From: Isoetes taiwanensis
Lineage: Eukaryota > Streptophyta > Lycopodiopsida > Isoetales > Isoetaceae
Assembly (NCBI GenBank): GCA_021234155.1
Contig: JAJEKV010000102.1
Coordinates: forward strand, 2,848,456 to 2,912,455
Length of the DNA stretch: 64,000 nt
Direction: 5' to 3'
Positions 1 through 12,469 of this stretch are shown here, piece after piece. The notes beneath the pieces were generated by a model that was given only the letters and a program-made list of their open reading frames with translations, ran no database searches and was not told where the DNA came from. Within the stretch, counting starts at the first letter, position 1, and every line of letters starts with the position of its first letter. Position numbers and translations under genes: made by a program.

Positions 1-556
1 CTAAAGGGTTTTATTTTATCAAATTTCGCCTGATGAAAATCTATGAACTTTTATTTTTCAATAGGTTTAGCCAACCTTCATTTGAATAGAAAAACATTTA
101 GGACCCTTAAAATTTACCTTGAATCAATAGAAATACGTAACAGCTCCAATGAATGACAAGTGGAATACTATGATAGAATAGCAGGTGCAGGGTGCTGATC
201 TAAGTGCTGGGGTCCCGTTTTTTTGTACCCCATTAGCATACTTTTGCACACCACATGAACTAAGATTTTGTCTTGTCGTATGAAAGCTCTTTTGGGAGAT
301 AAAAATCATGCTCTCCTGAAGTTCTTAGATTTCCAACCCTGCGAGAATAGTATGGCATTAGGTAGGGTGACATCATTATATAAGTTGCTACAGAGACCTC
401 ATCATATACCTAGAACATAACCTACACCACCTTAAAATTACCTAAGATTATCGCTTTGAGCCTTTTTTCTTATCAAATTTCAAGCAATGCTTTGATGGCA
501 CAGTCAGCACAGTATATTCCAAAAATCAACTAATACACCTACAAACTCAAATACAT
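1..556. other. AT-rich intergenic stretch
   Basis: No coding, RNA or repeat signal is convincing here. Short open frames are not supported by composition or motifs. Confidence 0.5.
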
Positions 557-1986
557 CTAAGAGTTGAATGACTGACCACCTGTATTGGTCATTGTAGAAT
601 CTGCAATGAAACTACCACCTTCTAATCGAGGGCAATTCTGCAAGCATTTTTTCCAAACATCATTATCTATCTCAAGCTGCCTCAAACCTCTCACTGTGAC
701 ACTTCCAGAATTCACAAGATTACCAACTCTGTCACTAACAGTATTTCGATTTGTAGAAACAAACAGGTACAGAAGGAACAACAGGCATAAAAATCTATTT
801 AAATAAAAACAAAGAACTTAAAACTCAATAAACAAAAAAGTATTACCTTATGTTGAGTTTCATTGCATGCAGGTTTCCGACTGGTAACAACCCTAGTTTC
901 TTTACTAGACTCGTTCCACCATTAAATGTTGACGTAATAGCATTTTTTCTTGTCTTCTCTTGCTAAAACACATCGGCGTAAACTTTCAAAGACCCATCCT
1001 CATTATATGTAGATGCCAAAATACTCATTGCAGCATCAGCTTGCATTTTCTTTATCCTGTCATATCTACAGAAAGCAGAAAGCAAAGTTACAAATAATAA
1101 TAAAAAAAAAAAAAAACAAAAACAAAAGACGAAAGATATAAGTAAAAATTACTTAGTTCATATAGGACTCAACTTTCCTGTGGCCAATTAACATTCCAAT
1201 TTCAGGTGGCATTCCAGCCATCAAAAGCTAAAAAAGAGAATGACATGACCACTCTTGTTAGTGATTTCAATATCATCCACGAAACTCCCCATTGATTGCA
1301 GCCAAGTGCATAATTTATTAAGATCCATAGGAATCTTCTAATACCACACCTGCATACAACAACAAACAAATTAGCAAAATAAAATATCTAGAAAATAGAA
1401 TATAAATGAAATTACATACTTTATTAATAAAATAAAAAATAACTTGCAAGAGAATTTTCTGCAAAAAGAAGTATTGCGGTCTTTCATTCTCGTTTGTCGA
1501 ACATACTGCTTGTATATCTCGCCAAAATCCGGTTCATAGCAACAAATTGAAGGCCGAAAAAATCATCTAATCTCGTCATGCTACAGTTCTAGTTCTTCGA
1601 TGTTCATTCTTTGTACATAACATCGCAATATTCGTCATTGCAAAGACAAATATCACAGTCGAGGATCCCACGCAGCATCCCGTGACCTCTAATTCCAAAG
1701 CTGCTTAAAATAATAAACTAACCTAAAGTAATTTAGAAATATAAATAACCTAGAAGTAACCTTAAATAATCAGTAAACTAACCTGTATTAAAGGTTATTT
1801 GATGATCACAATCTGCCAATAACTCGCACTCAATGTTGAAACTGATTTCCGTGGTCTTCTTCTTCTTGACTCCCACACCAGCACGCCTTGAACTCTTCGA
1901 ACACCAATGAATGCCTTGCAAGCCCTACGAAACATTGGATGCATCAATATATTGAACCTTGGCCTATCAAAATCCTGTCTGTTCAA
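557..1986 (-). pseudogene. unrecognised multi-exon gene remnant, 3' part
   Basis: Two minus-strand exons fit each other in phase. Exon 847-1065 ends at a gtaat donor, and exon 557-794 follows a TAG acceptor and ends in a TAG stop. Their translation has ordinary soluble-protein composition, with segments such as RIKKMQADAAMSILAS, NGGTSLVKKLGLLPVGN and NCPRLEGGSFIADS. A TAG codon at 963-965 interrupts the first exon in frame. Further coding-like pieces lie upstream at about 1150-1300 (MAGMPPEIGMLIGHRKV), 1440-1560 and 1795-1986, but I could not join them in phase. I do not recognise the family. The interruption suggests a decayed gene. A mis-called splice site or a sequence error are alternatives. 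Confidence 0.4.
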
Positions 1987-3146
1987 TGATCATGTCTTGT
2001 CTTTTCCTGAAAATTCGACCAATAGCCTTAACACTAGAGTCGTCACATGATGTACCAGAAAAGGTGCATTTGCACTGTTCGCGTTAAAATTCACATAAAA
2101 TCAGGGGTTCAATATCAGTCAAACCCTTCTTATATGTTAATATATGGCAGTCATGTTGCATGGGAAAAATACCTAAAAATCTATTGGTCCCCATTCATGA
2201 GAGTTACACTTAGGTAAACCCAAGGGGGTCAAGTCTGTTTCACTACATGTTTAGATAAAGTAAAACTGTCTCGGTAAGACAATTTTTATGATTTTTTTCA
2301 TTATTTTTGTATTTTTCTACACAAGTTAGAGAGTAAGACACAAAAAACTGCACCTCAATCCGAGGTCTGAGAAGGGAAATAGGGTTGTTTGAACATGACA
2401 GGTCAAAACTGCTTGTTTGTCTTCTCGTGGAACCAATATCGGTTTCCGTAAAGTCGTTCCCAAATCAAATCTCTAACTTTTGTAGGAAAATGAATTTTGA
2501 CCCAAAATTTTGAATATAAGTATTAGACAACTTGCTTTATCTAAGGAAAAATGTCCATTAGCCTTGATGATGAGGTTTTGATTTTCTTTTATTTTTTCAA
2601 TTACAAGTGAATGATAACTTATGTCTATATAGGAGTAAAATGATTCAAAGTCATCCGCAAAAAAATCACATTATGAAAGGTTATCACGATATGGAATCAC
2701 CCCAAAAACAAACACGTAAAAAAAGCATTGCGTTTGTTTTCAAGAAATCAAGAAAGGTTCGTATTACCTGAGACCATTACCGGTTCACCTTCTTTTTAAA
2801 ATTAAGAACTCCCTCATGTTAATCAATTTCAGTTTCAATTGTGGGATATAAGCACCTCATGAGCTACTCTATTCATTAAAAATAATCAGTGCTCCTGATC
2901 TTGAGGTTTAGCATAAACTTTCTAGTGTTCATTCTAAGTTATCTGTTAGAGTACGCGTTCCATGGATTTCATAAACCTATGTATTGAATGGTGAACTCAA
3001 AACTTGTATTTTTTATCTTCTCAAGTTGTGGAAGCAATGCAAAAGAATGAAAAACAAATATAAAAAGCTAGAACTATGAAAAATAAAGATAGACTACTAT
3101 GTCTGTTTCCCATAACCCGATTGGGTTCCGTGGACGTTAAAATTTT
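1987..3146. other. intergenic, nothing recognised
   Basis: AT-rich sequence with no supported gene on either strand. Confidence 0.4.
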
Positions 3147-3179
3147 CTTCCTTCCTTCCTTCCTTCCTTCCTTCCTTCC
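3147..3179 (+). repeat. (CTTC)n microsatellite
   Basis: About eight uninterrupted CTTC units are visible directly. The open frame running through them has no other support. Confidence 0.95.
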
Positions 3180-3439
3180 ATTTCTGGTCCACATGGCTTA
3201 TGATCATTCAAGAAGCCAGAACATCCTCATCTTAATTAGTTGGTTGCTAGAATTGCATTATTTAATGGTAAAGTTGAAGCACAAGCAAACTGAACCTATA
3301 TGAATCTCCATTCACCCTTCCAAAAAATATGTTAGAGAAGGTAGAAAATCGCCATATCATTGTATAAGTGACAAATGAACAATAAATAAAATTGGTAATC
3401 ATAATTAGAGAGATTTAGTTCTATACCCAATTCGTTAAT

Positions 3440-3917
3440 TGTGGACCATAATGGTCCATGCCCATTTATATTCAAATCTTACATATAGTAGTATGTTATT
3501 TTTAACATCAAATTGGAGATCTATGTTGCCAATGAAGCTTGAACCCATAAAAAATATAGTCTATCATGAAAGACAAGCTAAACTTACTATACCTGAAGTA
3601 GGAACTCTTAAGCAGCAAACACGTGTACTAAGTTTATGATAGTAAAAAATAAGAAGATTTCATCGTGTGTTTTGCACTAAGACGACTACAAACTATATTT
3701 TAAACTTCTATCACATGTTTCGTCAATCATGAGTTGAAAAGAATGCTATCTTGCTTTAAAATATGGCAAGCCTAAGTACAAACCAGAAATGGTCCATGTC
3801 TATTTTAAATCAAATCTTGTACATAATATGTTACTTTAACATGAAATTCAAGATCTATGTTGCCAAGGAAGGGTGACATTCATAAAAAATATTGCCTACC
3901 ATAAAAGATGAGTTTTT
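3440..3917 (+). repeat. diverged direct repeat pair
   Basis: Positions about 3440-3590 and 3780-3917 are diverged direct copies sharing blocks such as GATCTATGTTGCCAA and CATAAAAAATAT in the same order. The offset is about 340 bases. No coding content is apparent. Confidence 0.7.
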
Positions 3918-4720
3918 TATATTATTACCTTAGCTAAACTCTAATTTTGTGTAGTGGCAACCACTTCTAAATGTAAAGAATACATGGTTATTCACCATAT
4001 TTAAGTTCATAAAATTCTTTATTATGAATGTATAAGTGGAATGAATGGAGTGCATCACTTATTGCCCTTAGAAAGCTTATATATGAGTTTAGTTAAACCA
4101 CGTTAGTTCTATTTTTGTCCTGGATTCTGTATCGAATCTTCTTTAGTGAAAATTGAGATCAACATGACTTCAAAAAATTATTAGACTATAGCTCTTAGAG
4201 TTGACAACTTATGGCCGCAAGTCTTACGTCAAAACTTGTTATAGTAAAGGAGAAACAATTCACAACCTCAAACAGCCTTTTTGAGCTAAAAATGGTTTGA
4301 CGACTTCATATAATGCCATCTAATAGCAATGAAACATGAAAACATGCAAATCAACATGTTTTTATCATAAAACGTCAATTACTTTCAATTTTAGAAACGT
4401 TTGGACCCCTTTATGCTAGAAAGTTTGAAGAATGCAGTTCTGGCCTGGCGTAAAAACTGCTGAATTCAATGAGGTTTGGGCAATCACCACAACGTATCAG
4501 TAAATCTATTGGTCATGAAATTCTCCATGGCCATAAAGAATCGAGTGAAGATTCCAAAAGTGGTGGTATCTTGTGAAATGGAAATTTCTCTTGTTAGACA
4601 CCCGGGTTTAAGTGGCAGAGGGTATGCTGGACCAATTCTGGTGGATGAACCCAGAATAGTTCCAGTAACAACTCTAGTGTTAAACAGGTTATTCGACCAA
4701 CTAATTAGAAGTCAAACATT
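3918..4720. other. intergenic, nothing recognised
   Basis: An open frame of about 100 codons on the plus strand at 4476-4790 has no recognisable motif and I do not regard it as a gene. Confidence 0.4.
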
Positions 4721-4769
4721 TAAAACCAATATAAATAAGACAACGTTACTAATCTGCCTGCAAGGAATA

Positions 4770-5160
4770 ATTTTCGATTTTTTTCCTTAACCTGGATAAT
4801 GAACATCACCAGCGTCTCACTCAACTCGGATAAGGGAAGATCCTCAATGGGAACAGAAGAGTCAAATTTCTTGAACACCCTCCAGCATCGTTTTTTTTTT
4901 TGTTGCCCAATTAGTGACCTTAGAAGACCCATCTTTCCCTTCGTCATACACCTCATGCATAATCTGTTCATCAAAGAGGCAAGAACCTCTCAATCTCAAC
5001 CTCTTTCCTTGCATCTTTTTTTGCAGGATTAAAATCAACATTATACCAGTCGTCTTTTTCAACTTCTTCCATAAACTTGTCTATCTCATCAAGATTTCGA
5101 TTTTCCAGAAACTAATCAACATCTCCTATCTCTTCTTCAAGACCAAGGGAAACAGTCAAC
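4770..5160 (-). other. weak coding-like acidic segment
   Basis: On the minus strand two frames give charged, protein-like text: a stretch containing DEIDKFMEEVEKDDWYNV near 5040-5110, and one containing FDEQIMHEVYDEGKDGSS near 4920-4980. They lie in different frames and are broken by stops. I do not recognise the family; this may be an exon remnant or an old transposon piece. Confidence 0.2.
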
Positions 5161-6013
5161 TGCAAGGAAAACAAGGAACACTCAACTTCTTTACCTTTTG
5201 AAGTCATGCTAATAAACACACAACAATTAGACACTATCATGAGGACATTAAGCCAGAAGACACCAACCATTGCAACCTGCAAAACATAAATAACGTTTAT
5301 CTTGGCTTGGAATCAACAAAAGAATATAGTTGAAAACCTAAAATACCTTAAAGTTGCTACGGGATTTTGAAGAACTCAAACCTCTCGAAAGGATGGTCTT
5401 CACTCGCATACAAGAGTTGCATGCAACTGCAAGTAGCCCAACAAACATTGCAGCCAAACCTTTATCCCTTGAACCTAACAACAATGAACTCTTCTTGAAT
5501 ACTAACAGAAACTTCTAACAAAGATTTACCGCCAAATGTTGAAAGATTTACTGCCAGAACTCCAACCAAAGATTTACTGCCAAATATTTACCTTAAACCT
5601 TTAAATTTCTTAAAACTTAACACCCTGAACTCTTCTCCAACATTATCAGCGACTGAAACTGGCTAACATCGACTCCAACTCAAGAATTACTGCCAAAAAT
5701 CACCACAGAGCAGGAGAGCCACACGCATACCTATAAAAACAAGGAAAAAAAAAGAAAAAGAAGCAAGAACAAATCAAAACCTAAAAATCTTAAGGAAGTA
5801 CAGTGAAACTTCAGACAAGAAGCATGTCGGCTTGAAGCTTGAAGCCTAGCGCCTCTACTAATTCCTTCCAATGCGAAAATGGACGACTCCGACGCCCTAG
5901 CGCTAAGGAAGAAGTTCTTCCACGAAGCTCACAAGAAAGAACTTCGCCAAAAAGTAAATTAAAATAAAAAAATAAAAAAATACACTTTATACCCCCCACC
6001 GATATGGCAAGGG
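5161..6013. other. intergenic, short AAGATTTACTGCCAA repeats
   Basis: No gene is supported. Three near-copies of AAGATTTAC(C/T)GCCA(A/G) occur at about 5520-5590. The rest is AT-rich and featureless. Confidence 0.4.
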
Positions 6014-6022
6014 TTAATTTTA
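6014..6022. repeat. MULE target-site duplication, left
   Basis: TTAATTTTA immediately precedes the element and is repeated exactly at 8258-8266. Nine bases is the duplication length typical of Mutator-like elements. Confidence 0.93.
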
Positions 6023-6578
6023 GGGAAATTTCTAAAATTACCCTTGTATTTATGTGTAATTGTTAAAAAGCCCTTAATTTTGTTGTATTTGTCAAAATGC
6101 CCCACTTTTTTCTACGTATCTGATTTTTGGTCGATGGCGGTGGGGAGAACACAGTCAAGCAATTCCGGACATCAATTTGCACGGTAATGCATAATGGAGC
6201 ACAGATCCGGCAGAAGTTTAACCAATCTTCTGTGCCTATTTCTTCACCCTTGCCTCTGCAGATGTAACTTTTCGCATGCTTCAGTGTGTCCAATTTCCAG
6301 TACCCCAAGAACCTATTTCCTTTTCACGAATTGGCACAGTTACAGACATGATTATTTGTCCAGGAAAATAATTCACAAATGTCTGGGCTCAAACCAATCC
6401 TTGCTGGCTTATGATGCTAAATCACAATTAAACCAAATCCTTGGCTAGCTTATGATGCTTCAGAAAAACAAGATAACTGTTATCAGAAAAATAATGAACC
6501 ATGACCATAAACTCTGCAAATATGTTTCAGTTGAACCATGATCTGAACCATGATCGTAGCTTAAAAGCAAGAAAGACA
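6023..6578 (+). repeat. left terminal inverted repeat of the MULE
   Basis: It matches the inverse complement of 7701-8257 along its whole length, with scattered differences. Examples are GCTTAAAAGCAAGAAAGACA at the inner end and AAAAGTGGGGCATTTTGACA (minus strand) near the outer end. Confidence 0.9.
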
Positions 6579-7360
6579 GTCCCTGAATATGAAGAGCAAA
6601 TATGTAAGATGAGGAATTTGAATAATGCAGCAACAGATTGGTTATTAGAAACCACACCACCAAATAGCTGGGCTACTGCACACTTCCAGGGGCATCGGTT
6701 TGGTCATTTGACCTCTAACATATCAGAGTCTTTGAATTCTCTATTATTGAATGCAAGGGAGAAGCCTATAATTGCTATGCTCATTGATATTAGACAGGCT
6801 TTGATGGAGAGGTTTCACATACGAGTCTTGAGCGAAGCAAGCATGGCAATCCTGCGGTCGAGTGCACCATTTACTTTGGTTTGAAGAAGAGAAGCACATA
6901 ACGAGAATCGACTAATGCGTGCAAGGCGTTATAGAATTTTACCATCGGATGGAATTGTGTTTGAGGTAATCACCCGAGCCTGTGCACGAATAGTTGATCT
7001 ATGCACCATACATGTACTTGTTATGCTTGGCAACATAGAGGAATCCCATGCGCTCATCTTTGTGGGAGCAATTTTATGGCTGAAGAAACATCCACAAAGT
7101 TATGCACATCCTGGGTATTACCTGAGAGCATGGCGTGATTCATATGAAGGTGCAGTTTTCCCCTTTGAGGATGTGAGAGATGATGAGGAGACCAATCTCA
7201 AAACCTCCCGCTACACGTAAACCACACAGTCGCCCAAAGAAAAAACGCATCCGTGACGAGGACCGCTTTAAAGAAATACGCCATATCTGCCATTTGTTCT
7301 AGGTGTGGCCAATATGGACGCCATAATCGCAAGAGTTGCAGAAATGCGATCATGGGACCG
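6501..7360 (+). pseudogene. MULE transposase C-terminal remnant
   Basis: The first open part (6501-6884) contains WATAHFQGHRFGHLTSNISE followed by SLNSLLLNAREKPI. This is the conserved block after the catalytic core of MuDR-type transposases. A second part in another frame (6915-7220) contains a decayed SWIM zinc-finger region and the typical HPGYYLRAWRDSY segment. A third piece near 7300-7360 encodes a CCHC knuckle, CSRCGQYGRHNRKSC. Frame changes between the parts and the missing catalytic domain make it inactive. The first open part begins inside the left terminal inverted repeat, so transposase sequence has been drawn into the repeat. Confidence 0.85.
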
Positions 7361-7700
7361 ATCGTGGTAATCTTGATGTATGCGTTCTTCCGTCTACAAG
7401 AAAAGACCGATTTATGTTAATGTTTATGTTATTGTTTTTGCAAAGTTTTTGTTGATCTTATCCTTCCTTTATCGCATTTGCTTCACAACAATTATGAAGT
7501 GGAGTTGCGACTTCAGTCACATGGATTAATGCCATAAGGTATAGGTTAGTTCAAGCGTCCCTTCATAGAAGCATCTTTCTAAAATAATCTTATGTGTATT
7601 CGGCTACTTGTTTATAGTAGCTCGAGGAAAATGTGTCCGCAAGCTACCAAGCGCATTATTTTTCGATACTTGAGTTATCTTGTTTTTTACGAAGCTATCT

Positions 7701-8257
7701 TGTCTTTCTTGCTTTTAAGCTACGATCATGGTTCGAGATCATGGTTCAACCGAAACATATTTGCGAGTTTATGGTCATGGTTCATTATTTTTTCGATACT
7801 TGATTATCTTGTTTTTTTCAAGCATCATAAGCTAGCCAAGGATTTGGTTTAATTGTGATTTAGCATCATAAGCCAGCAAGGATTGGTTTGAGCCCAGACA
7901 TTTGTGAATTATTTTCCTGGACAAATAATCATGTACAGAATCGCGTAATTCGTGAAAAGGAAATAGGTTCTTGGGGTACTGGAAATTGGACACACTGAAG
8001 CATGCGAAAAGTTACATCTGCAGAGGCAAGGGTGAAGAAATAGGCACAGAAGATTGGTTAAACTTCTGCCGGATCTGTGCTCCCGCAACAGACACAGGCA
8101 AATTGATGTCTGGAATTGCCGGATCTGTGCTCCCGCCACCGCCGTTCAGCCAAAAATCAGATACGTAGAAAAAAGTGGGGCATTTTGACAAATACAACAA
8201 AATTAAGGGCTTTTTAACAATTACACATAAATACAAGGGTAATTTTAGAAATTTCCC
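7701..8257 (-). repeat. right terminal inverted repeat of the MULE
   Basis: Inverse complement of 6023-6578. It ends in AATTTTAGAAATTTCCC just before the right target duplication. Confidence 0.9.
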
Positions 8258-8326
8258 TTAATTTTAAGATGGCATAGGCCATGTCCGGGGTGGTTAATTT
8301 TAAGATGGCATAGGCCATGTCCGAGG
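8258..8326 (+). repeat. 33-bp direct duplication abutting the MULE
   Basis: A 33-base unit starting TTAATTTTAAGATGGCATAG occurs at 8258-8290 and 8294-8326, separated by TGG, with one difference. The first copy contains the right target-site duplication. Confidence 0.9.
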
Positions 8327-8349
8327 ATCACCCCTTCATGGGTGGAAAA

Positions 8350-8380
8350 GGCGGTTCCTGGGTGGGTCCCAAGAACCGCC
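8350..8380. other. 8-bp stem hairpin
   Basis: GGCGGTTC at 8350-8357 and GAACCGCC at 8373-8380 form a perfect stem with a 15-base loop. It lies between the MULE and the LIKE-COV gene; its role is unknown. Confidence 0.5.
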
Positions 8381-8870
8381 AGTAGCGGTGACACCCCCCC
8401 CTAGAAAGGAAAGCATTGGAAACATATACCTTTGGGACCTACCATGTGGGCAAAATCGTCCATTATCTCAGCCTTGAAGCTTGCTAAACCAGGTGACAGC
8501 TTATGAAACATTTTTTGGATCTAGCCCTACTTTGAATTTCTTAGTTTGATTCTGATATTCTATTCTTGTTTGTTTGATATTTTTGTTGGGCCAAAATGGT
8601 CATACGCAAGTTTATAATTCCTTCTGAATCCAGAAACTCAGTACTAAAGACCTGATCAATAAGCATCTTGAAAGCGTGATCTGATATTGAAGTTAACATG
8701 TATAACAGTGTCCAACATCTATCTAATATCACACAATGGGCGATACAAAAATGTCCTTGGTAGAGAATGGCTTGGTGATGCAGATGGTGGTGGGCATTTT
8801 CATCCCCATATATATACAAAAATTTCCTAGTATCATTAAAGATACAAAAATCACTTTCATCCCCATACAG

Positions 8871-10783
8871 TCACATTTGAGGATGCATTCGATCTTTGGA
8901 GGGCCTTGTTTCAATTGGTGAAATAACTTGCGGCATGGACATTCCTCCAGAGACGACTATCTCTGCATACAGCAATAGTCGCAATTTCAAAAACGAATAA
9001 AAGTCATATAAAAGAACAGATAAAACATAAGAAGACGTGCCCTCACCAATCCCTTCACGAACAGAAAGATTGGGCCGAATAATATCTCGAGAATTTATCA
9101 GAACAATATCTCCAATGTACAGATGGTTTGTTGGTACATAAACAGTGCAGAGCTCCTCATCTCCAGTGTCATTCTGCATCAACATGTGTGTTTGACAATA
9201 TCCATTCAACAAAAAACAAAATAATTGTCACAGTAATAAAAGAAGTCTTGCCAAGTATAACCTGCAAAGTAACAGAAGAGGTGATGAAGCCGAACGCATA
9301 TTCGCCCACACGAGGATGACGAATAATTGCTACTTCCTTGAAAGCACGAGAGCTTTGGTCTATGTCGAAAGGTACAGATTAAAACAACAGAACAGCAAAT
9401 TATGGATCACGCAATAAGAAAATTCCCATTATGAGACTTTTTGTTTACCTGGAGAAATAGCAGCACTGATCTGCTTAGATGCCGAGTAGATATGTCTCAC
9501 TAATGGCATTCGTTTTATAAACCACTCTCCAACCCACAAAACAGATGCTCCCATCCATGAGGAGACAAATACACCAACAAGGAAGATGAAGACAAAAGTC
9601 GTCACAAATCCTAATCCTGGACAAAAGAATGAGGTTGAACATATAATGGTTCACTTGTAAAACTCACTGTTGCCAGATAAAAAAAAAGGACAGCCTTAAC
9701 CTACCGAAGACATCAATTCCCAAACGAGCATAGAGTGGGCTAAAAATCCCATCCACGAACTGAATAAACCACCACGTCACATAGAAAGTTACAGCAATTG
9801 GAAACAAGATCACACTGCGCAGAGAAGTCTTATTATTTAGCACAGATTAAGCCAAAGCATGGCCTAAAAGACTATTAAAAAAGATTTTGCTTTGCAATTG
9901 AATACATTGCCATCACCATTATCAGAATTGCTCACAATGCTTATAGCAGCATTAAACTAAGGAATGCAAGACATCTACTTTTGCATAAAGTTTGACAACC
10001 TATAAGATTGAATATTTTTCTTGTAATGCACAAGGTAACTCAATCATTAATGTTGTCTAAATAAACTTCATGAATTACTTGATCTAGAAAAATGTGATAT
10101 TAATCAAGCCAGAGCAATTCCTTTCCTATTAATTTGTACAGAGCATATTTGTATTATCAACTTACCAGCCACTCATAAACTTTTTGGATGCCCAACTCTG
10201 CAAGACGGCAGAAAAAGCCTGCAGTTCCGTTCACAAAAGGATATAAGAAAACTGCATGCACCAAAATAAGTCACCTTTCAATTTTTATGCATCATATATG
10301 CATATCGAGAAAATCTCAATCCATAAACACTGAAAACAAAACAATTTCCCAAGGCTAGTAGATCTGGTAAATTTAATAAGGCATAATAATCAACATATGG
10401 TGACATTGACGACCCTTTCTCTTTAGTGGAACTATCATGTTGAACATCGCCCATATTGACAATCTCCTTGCAGAAAAGTAAAAGCAGCTCATATACAACC
10501 TTTTAAAGTAATTCAGTAATGTTGCTGCGCGAATGGAACTTTCTGATCCAGGATATGCTTAAACAGAGAACAAAATCAAGAAAAAAAAACACAGTACCTC
10601 GCGACCAGAAGTATAGGCTGATGGCATCGGCTGACCAGACTTGGGGGGATCTTCTACATCTTCAACATGACCCTGCATTAAAAGCTCTCTATCAACTCCT
10701 CGACTTGCCATTAGAGATGATGAGGACGACGATTTGATGAGCTTCTCATCGCCCATCACAAAACCCTCTCTTCTACCCAACAC
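8871..10783 (-). CDS. LCV: LIKE-COV (DUF502) membrane protein
   Basis: The minus-strand exons are 10598-10756 (or -10783), 10166-10218, 9705-9814, 9449-9616, 9262-9359, 9047-9173 and 8871-8962. Every junction is GT-AG and phases agree, giving 268 residues from the ATG at 10756. That start (MGDEK) matches family starts; an upstream ATG at 10783 would add nine residues. Family hallmarks are visible: SWASKKFMSGC after a variable Ser-rich N-terminus, a first hydrophobic segment (VILFPIAVTFYVTWWFI), a second (FVFIFLVGVFVSSWMG), EWFIKRMPLVRHIYSASKQI, VPTNHLYIGD, and VSGGMSMPQ near the C-terminus. The family includes Arabidopsis COV1, which affects vascular patterning, and its relatives, which act in Golgi/endomembranes. 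That role is family knowledge, not visible here. The gene looks intact and stands alone. Confidence 0.95.
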
Positions 10784-12469
10784 CTCTGCAAAAAGCTGAG
10801 AATTTGACTTGGAGCTTGCTTCTTAGGTAAGCTAATTCGGATGGCTGTAGCCATATCTCATCCAAAGCTCCGCCATGTCTGCCTGGACAGCCGTAAGTCG
10901 TCTACACTACGGCACCATACACTACAGAGACAAAGTGTTTAGACCAAGTACCTAACCATTGCAATCAAGTAGTAATATTACAAGATATATTAACCAGCAA
11001 AAATACGCTTAATGGGCTTTTCTCCATAGGCCATTTCAAAGTCAATTCAATTCAACTAAACTATAACACTTCACATGCTACAATGCTAGGATGGAGCCAT
11101 CTAAATCATAAACATCCTAATAAAACTACCATGCACGAGACGAGGGTCTTCTAAACATAACATGGAACCTAGGGGGGCCCTATTTGCACAATGGATATCG
11201 ACCCTTCTATTCCAGTAAACTTCTAAATACTTGAGTAAAAATTTAGTTTCCATGTTGTGGGGAAATGAAACCGGGCTGCCTAGTCCAAGACTTGCTCCCG
11301 GCTAACACCAGCCGCAGGACCCCTGGAATATGCTCCCCAATTTCCATTCCCCATACAAAGATGAGCAAATAAAAATTGGGGATATAAAAAAGAAAATGAA
11401 AATCATGTAAATGAACAACATTCAAACAATCTATTGCCAAGGAAACTCCTCATATTACCCTATCTAACAAGCTTCTTAAGCACGATAAGAATTTTCACTC
11501 AAACACCAAATTTGTCAAATGTGAATTTAGATTTGTCATGCCACCTAAGCTACAAAGAACTTGCCTAGGTTAACCTAATAAAGCTTAGACATGACTTATT
11601 AGAAATTCTGCGCAAGTTGAGAAATAGAGATGGTTGGGTTATTGATTTGACATAATTTTGACTTCATGCATACATTATATATGATATATGTGCATAGCGC
11701 TAGATTTCAAATGGTTGGGAATCAATATTAATACATGCCATCCTTGAGATCTAATAATAGCGCCTTTGGATTGTTAGATGGCTTTTAATCTTAGGTCGGA
11801 ATCACACTTGTGCTCAAACCCAAACTTTTTTTACCATAGTCTAATAATAACTTGCCATGTGGATAAGGTAAACACCTAATGTATCACACCATGCTGACTA
11901 AAGTACGACAGTGGCTTTTGGTGTGCATCAAATTTTTGTATGGGCAATGTTGAATTGAATTGAAATAAAACCTTTTGCATTTGTGTCTCTTCAAACATAA
12001 TGCCAATTACTTCTCAGAAAACAACCTAGAGATATCATGGTTGTAACCCTACCATTCCTGCGTGGGGTGACCTTTGGGGTCCATGAGTACAAAAATAGTA
12101 TCTAACTCAAGCCATTGATCCCCTTCAATAGGGGTTTTTCTCCATTTCTTTCTCCAACAGTTTCTATATCTTTCTTCATCCACTACATTATTTAATTGGT
12201 GCACTGTTCACATTGTGGCCACCCTCTTCTTTGCAAATATCGGAGATAGTATATCCCAACCACATCAGGTATATCTCTTTGTGCTCTGATAGTATAAGTG
12301 CAAAATGATGTCAAATCAAGTCCACTTTGGAATCATAACTGTCCAACCCGAGATATTTAGGCCTCTCTTTCCTAGAACCAACATAATGTTGATCAGCAAT
12401 TGGAGTGACCATCGACTCGCAAATACTATTTATCCCATCATCAAATTCCTCAGGTATTTCCAAATCTCT
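10784..12469. other. 5' flank of LIKE-COV and intergenic DNA
   Basis: The first 150 bases are probably the promoter and 5' leader of the minus-strand gene. No further gene, RNA or repeat is convincing. Confidence 0.4.

Larger units (their letters stand above)
6023..8257. mobile_element. Mutator-like element with long terminal inverted repeats
   Basis: A 2,235-bp element begins GGGAAATTTCTAAAATTACC and ends with the inverse complement of that sequence. It is flanked by the 9-bp duplication TTAATTTTA. The inverted repeats run about 6023-6578 and 7701-8257, close to 556 bp each, with small indels. Between and partly inside them is a broken transposase C-terminal region. The element is internally deleted: the N-terminal and DDE part of a MULE transposase is absent, so it is non-autonomous. 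Long inverted repeats, a 9-bp duplication and a MuDR/SWIM-type coding remnant agree on the superfamily. Confidence 0.93.

Noticed and set aside
4476-4790. Plus-strand 104-codon frame
   Set aside because: No motif, no splice context and no repeat support.
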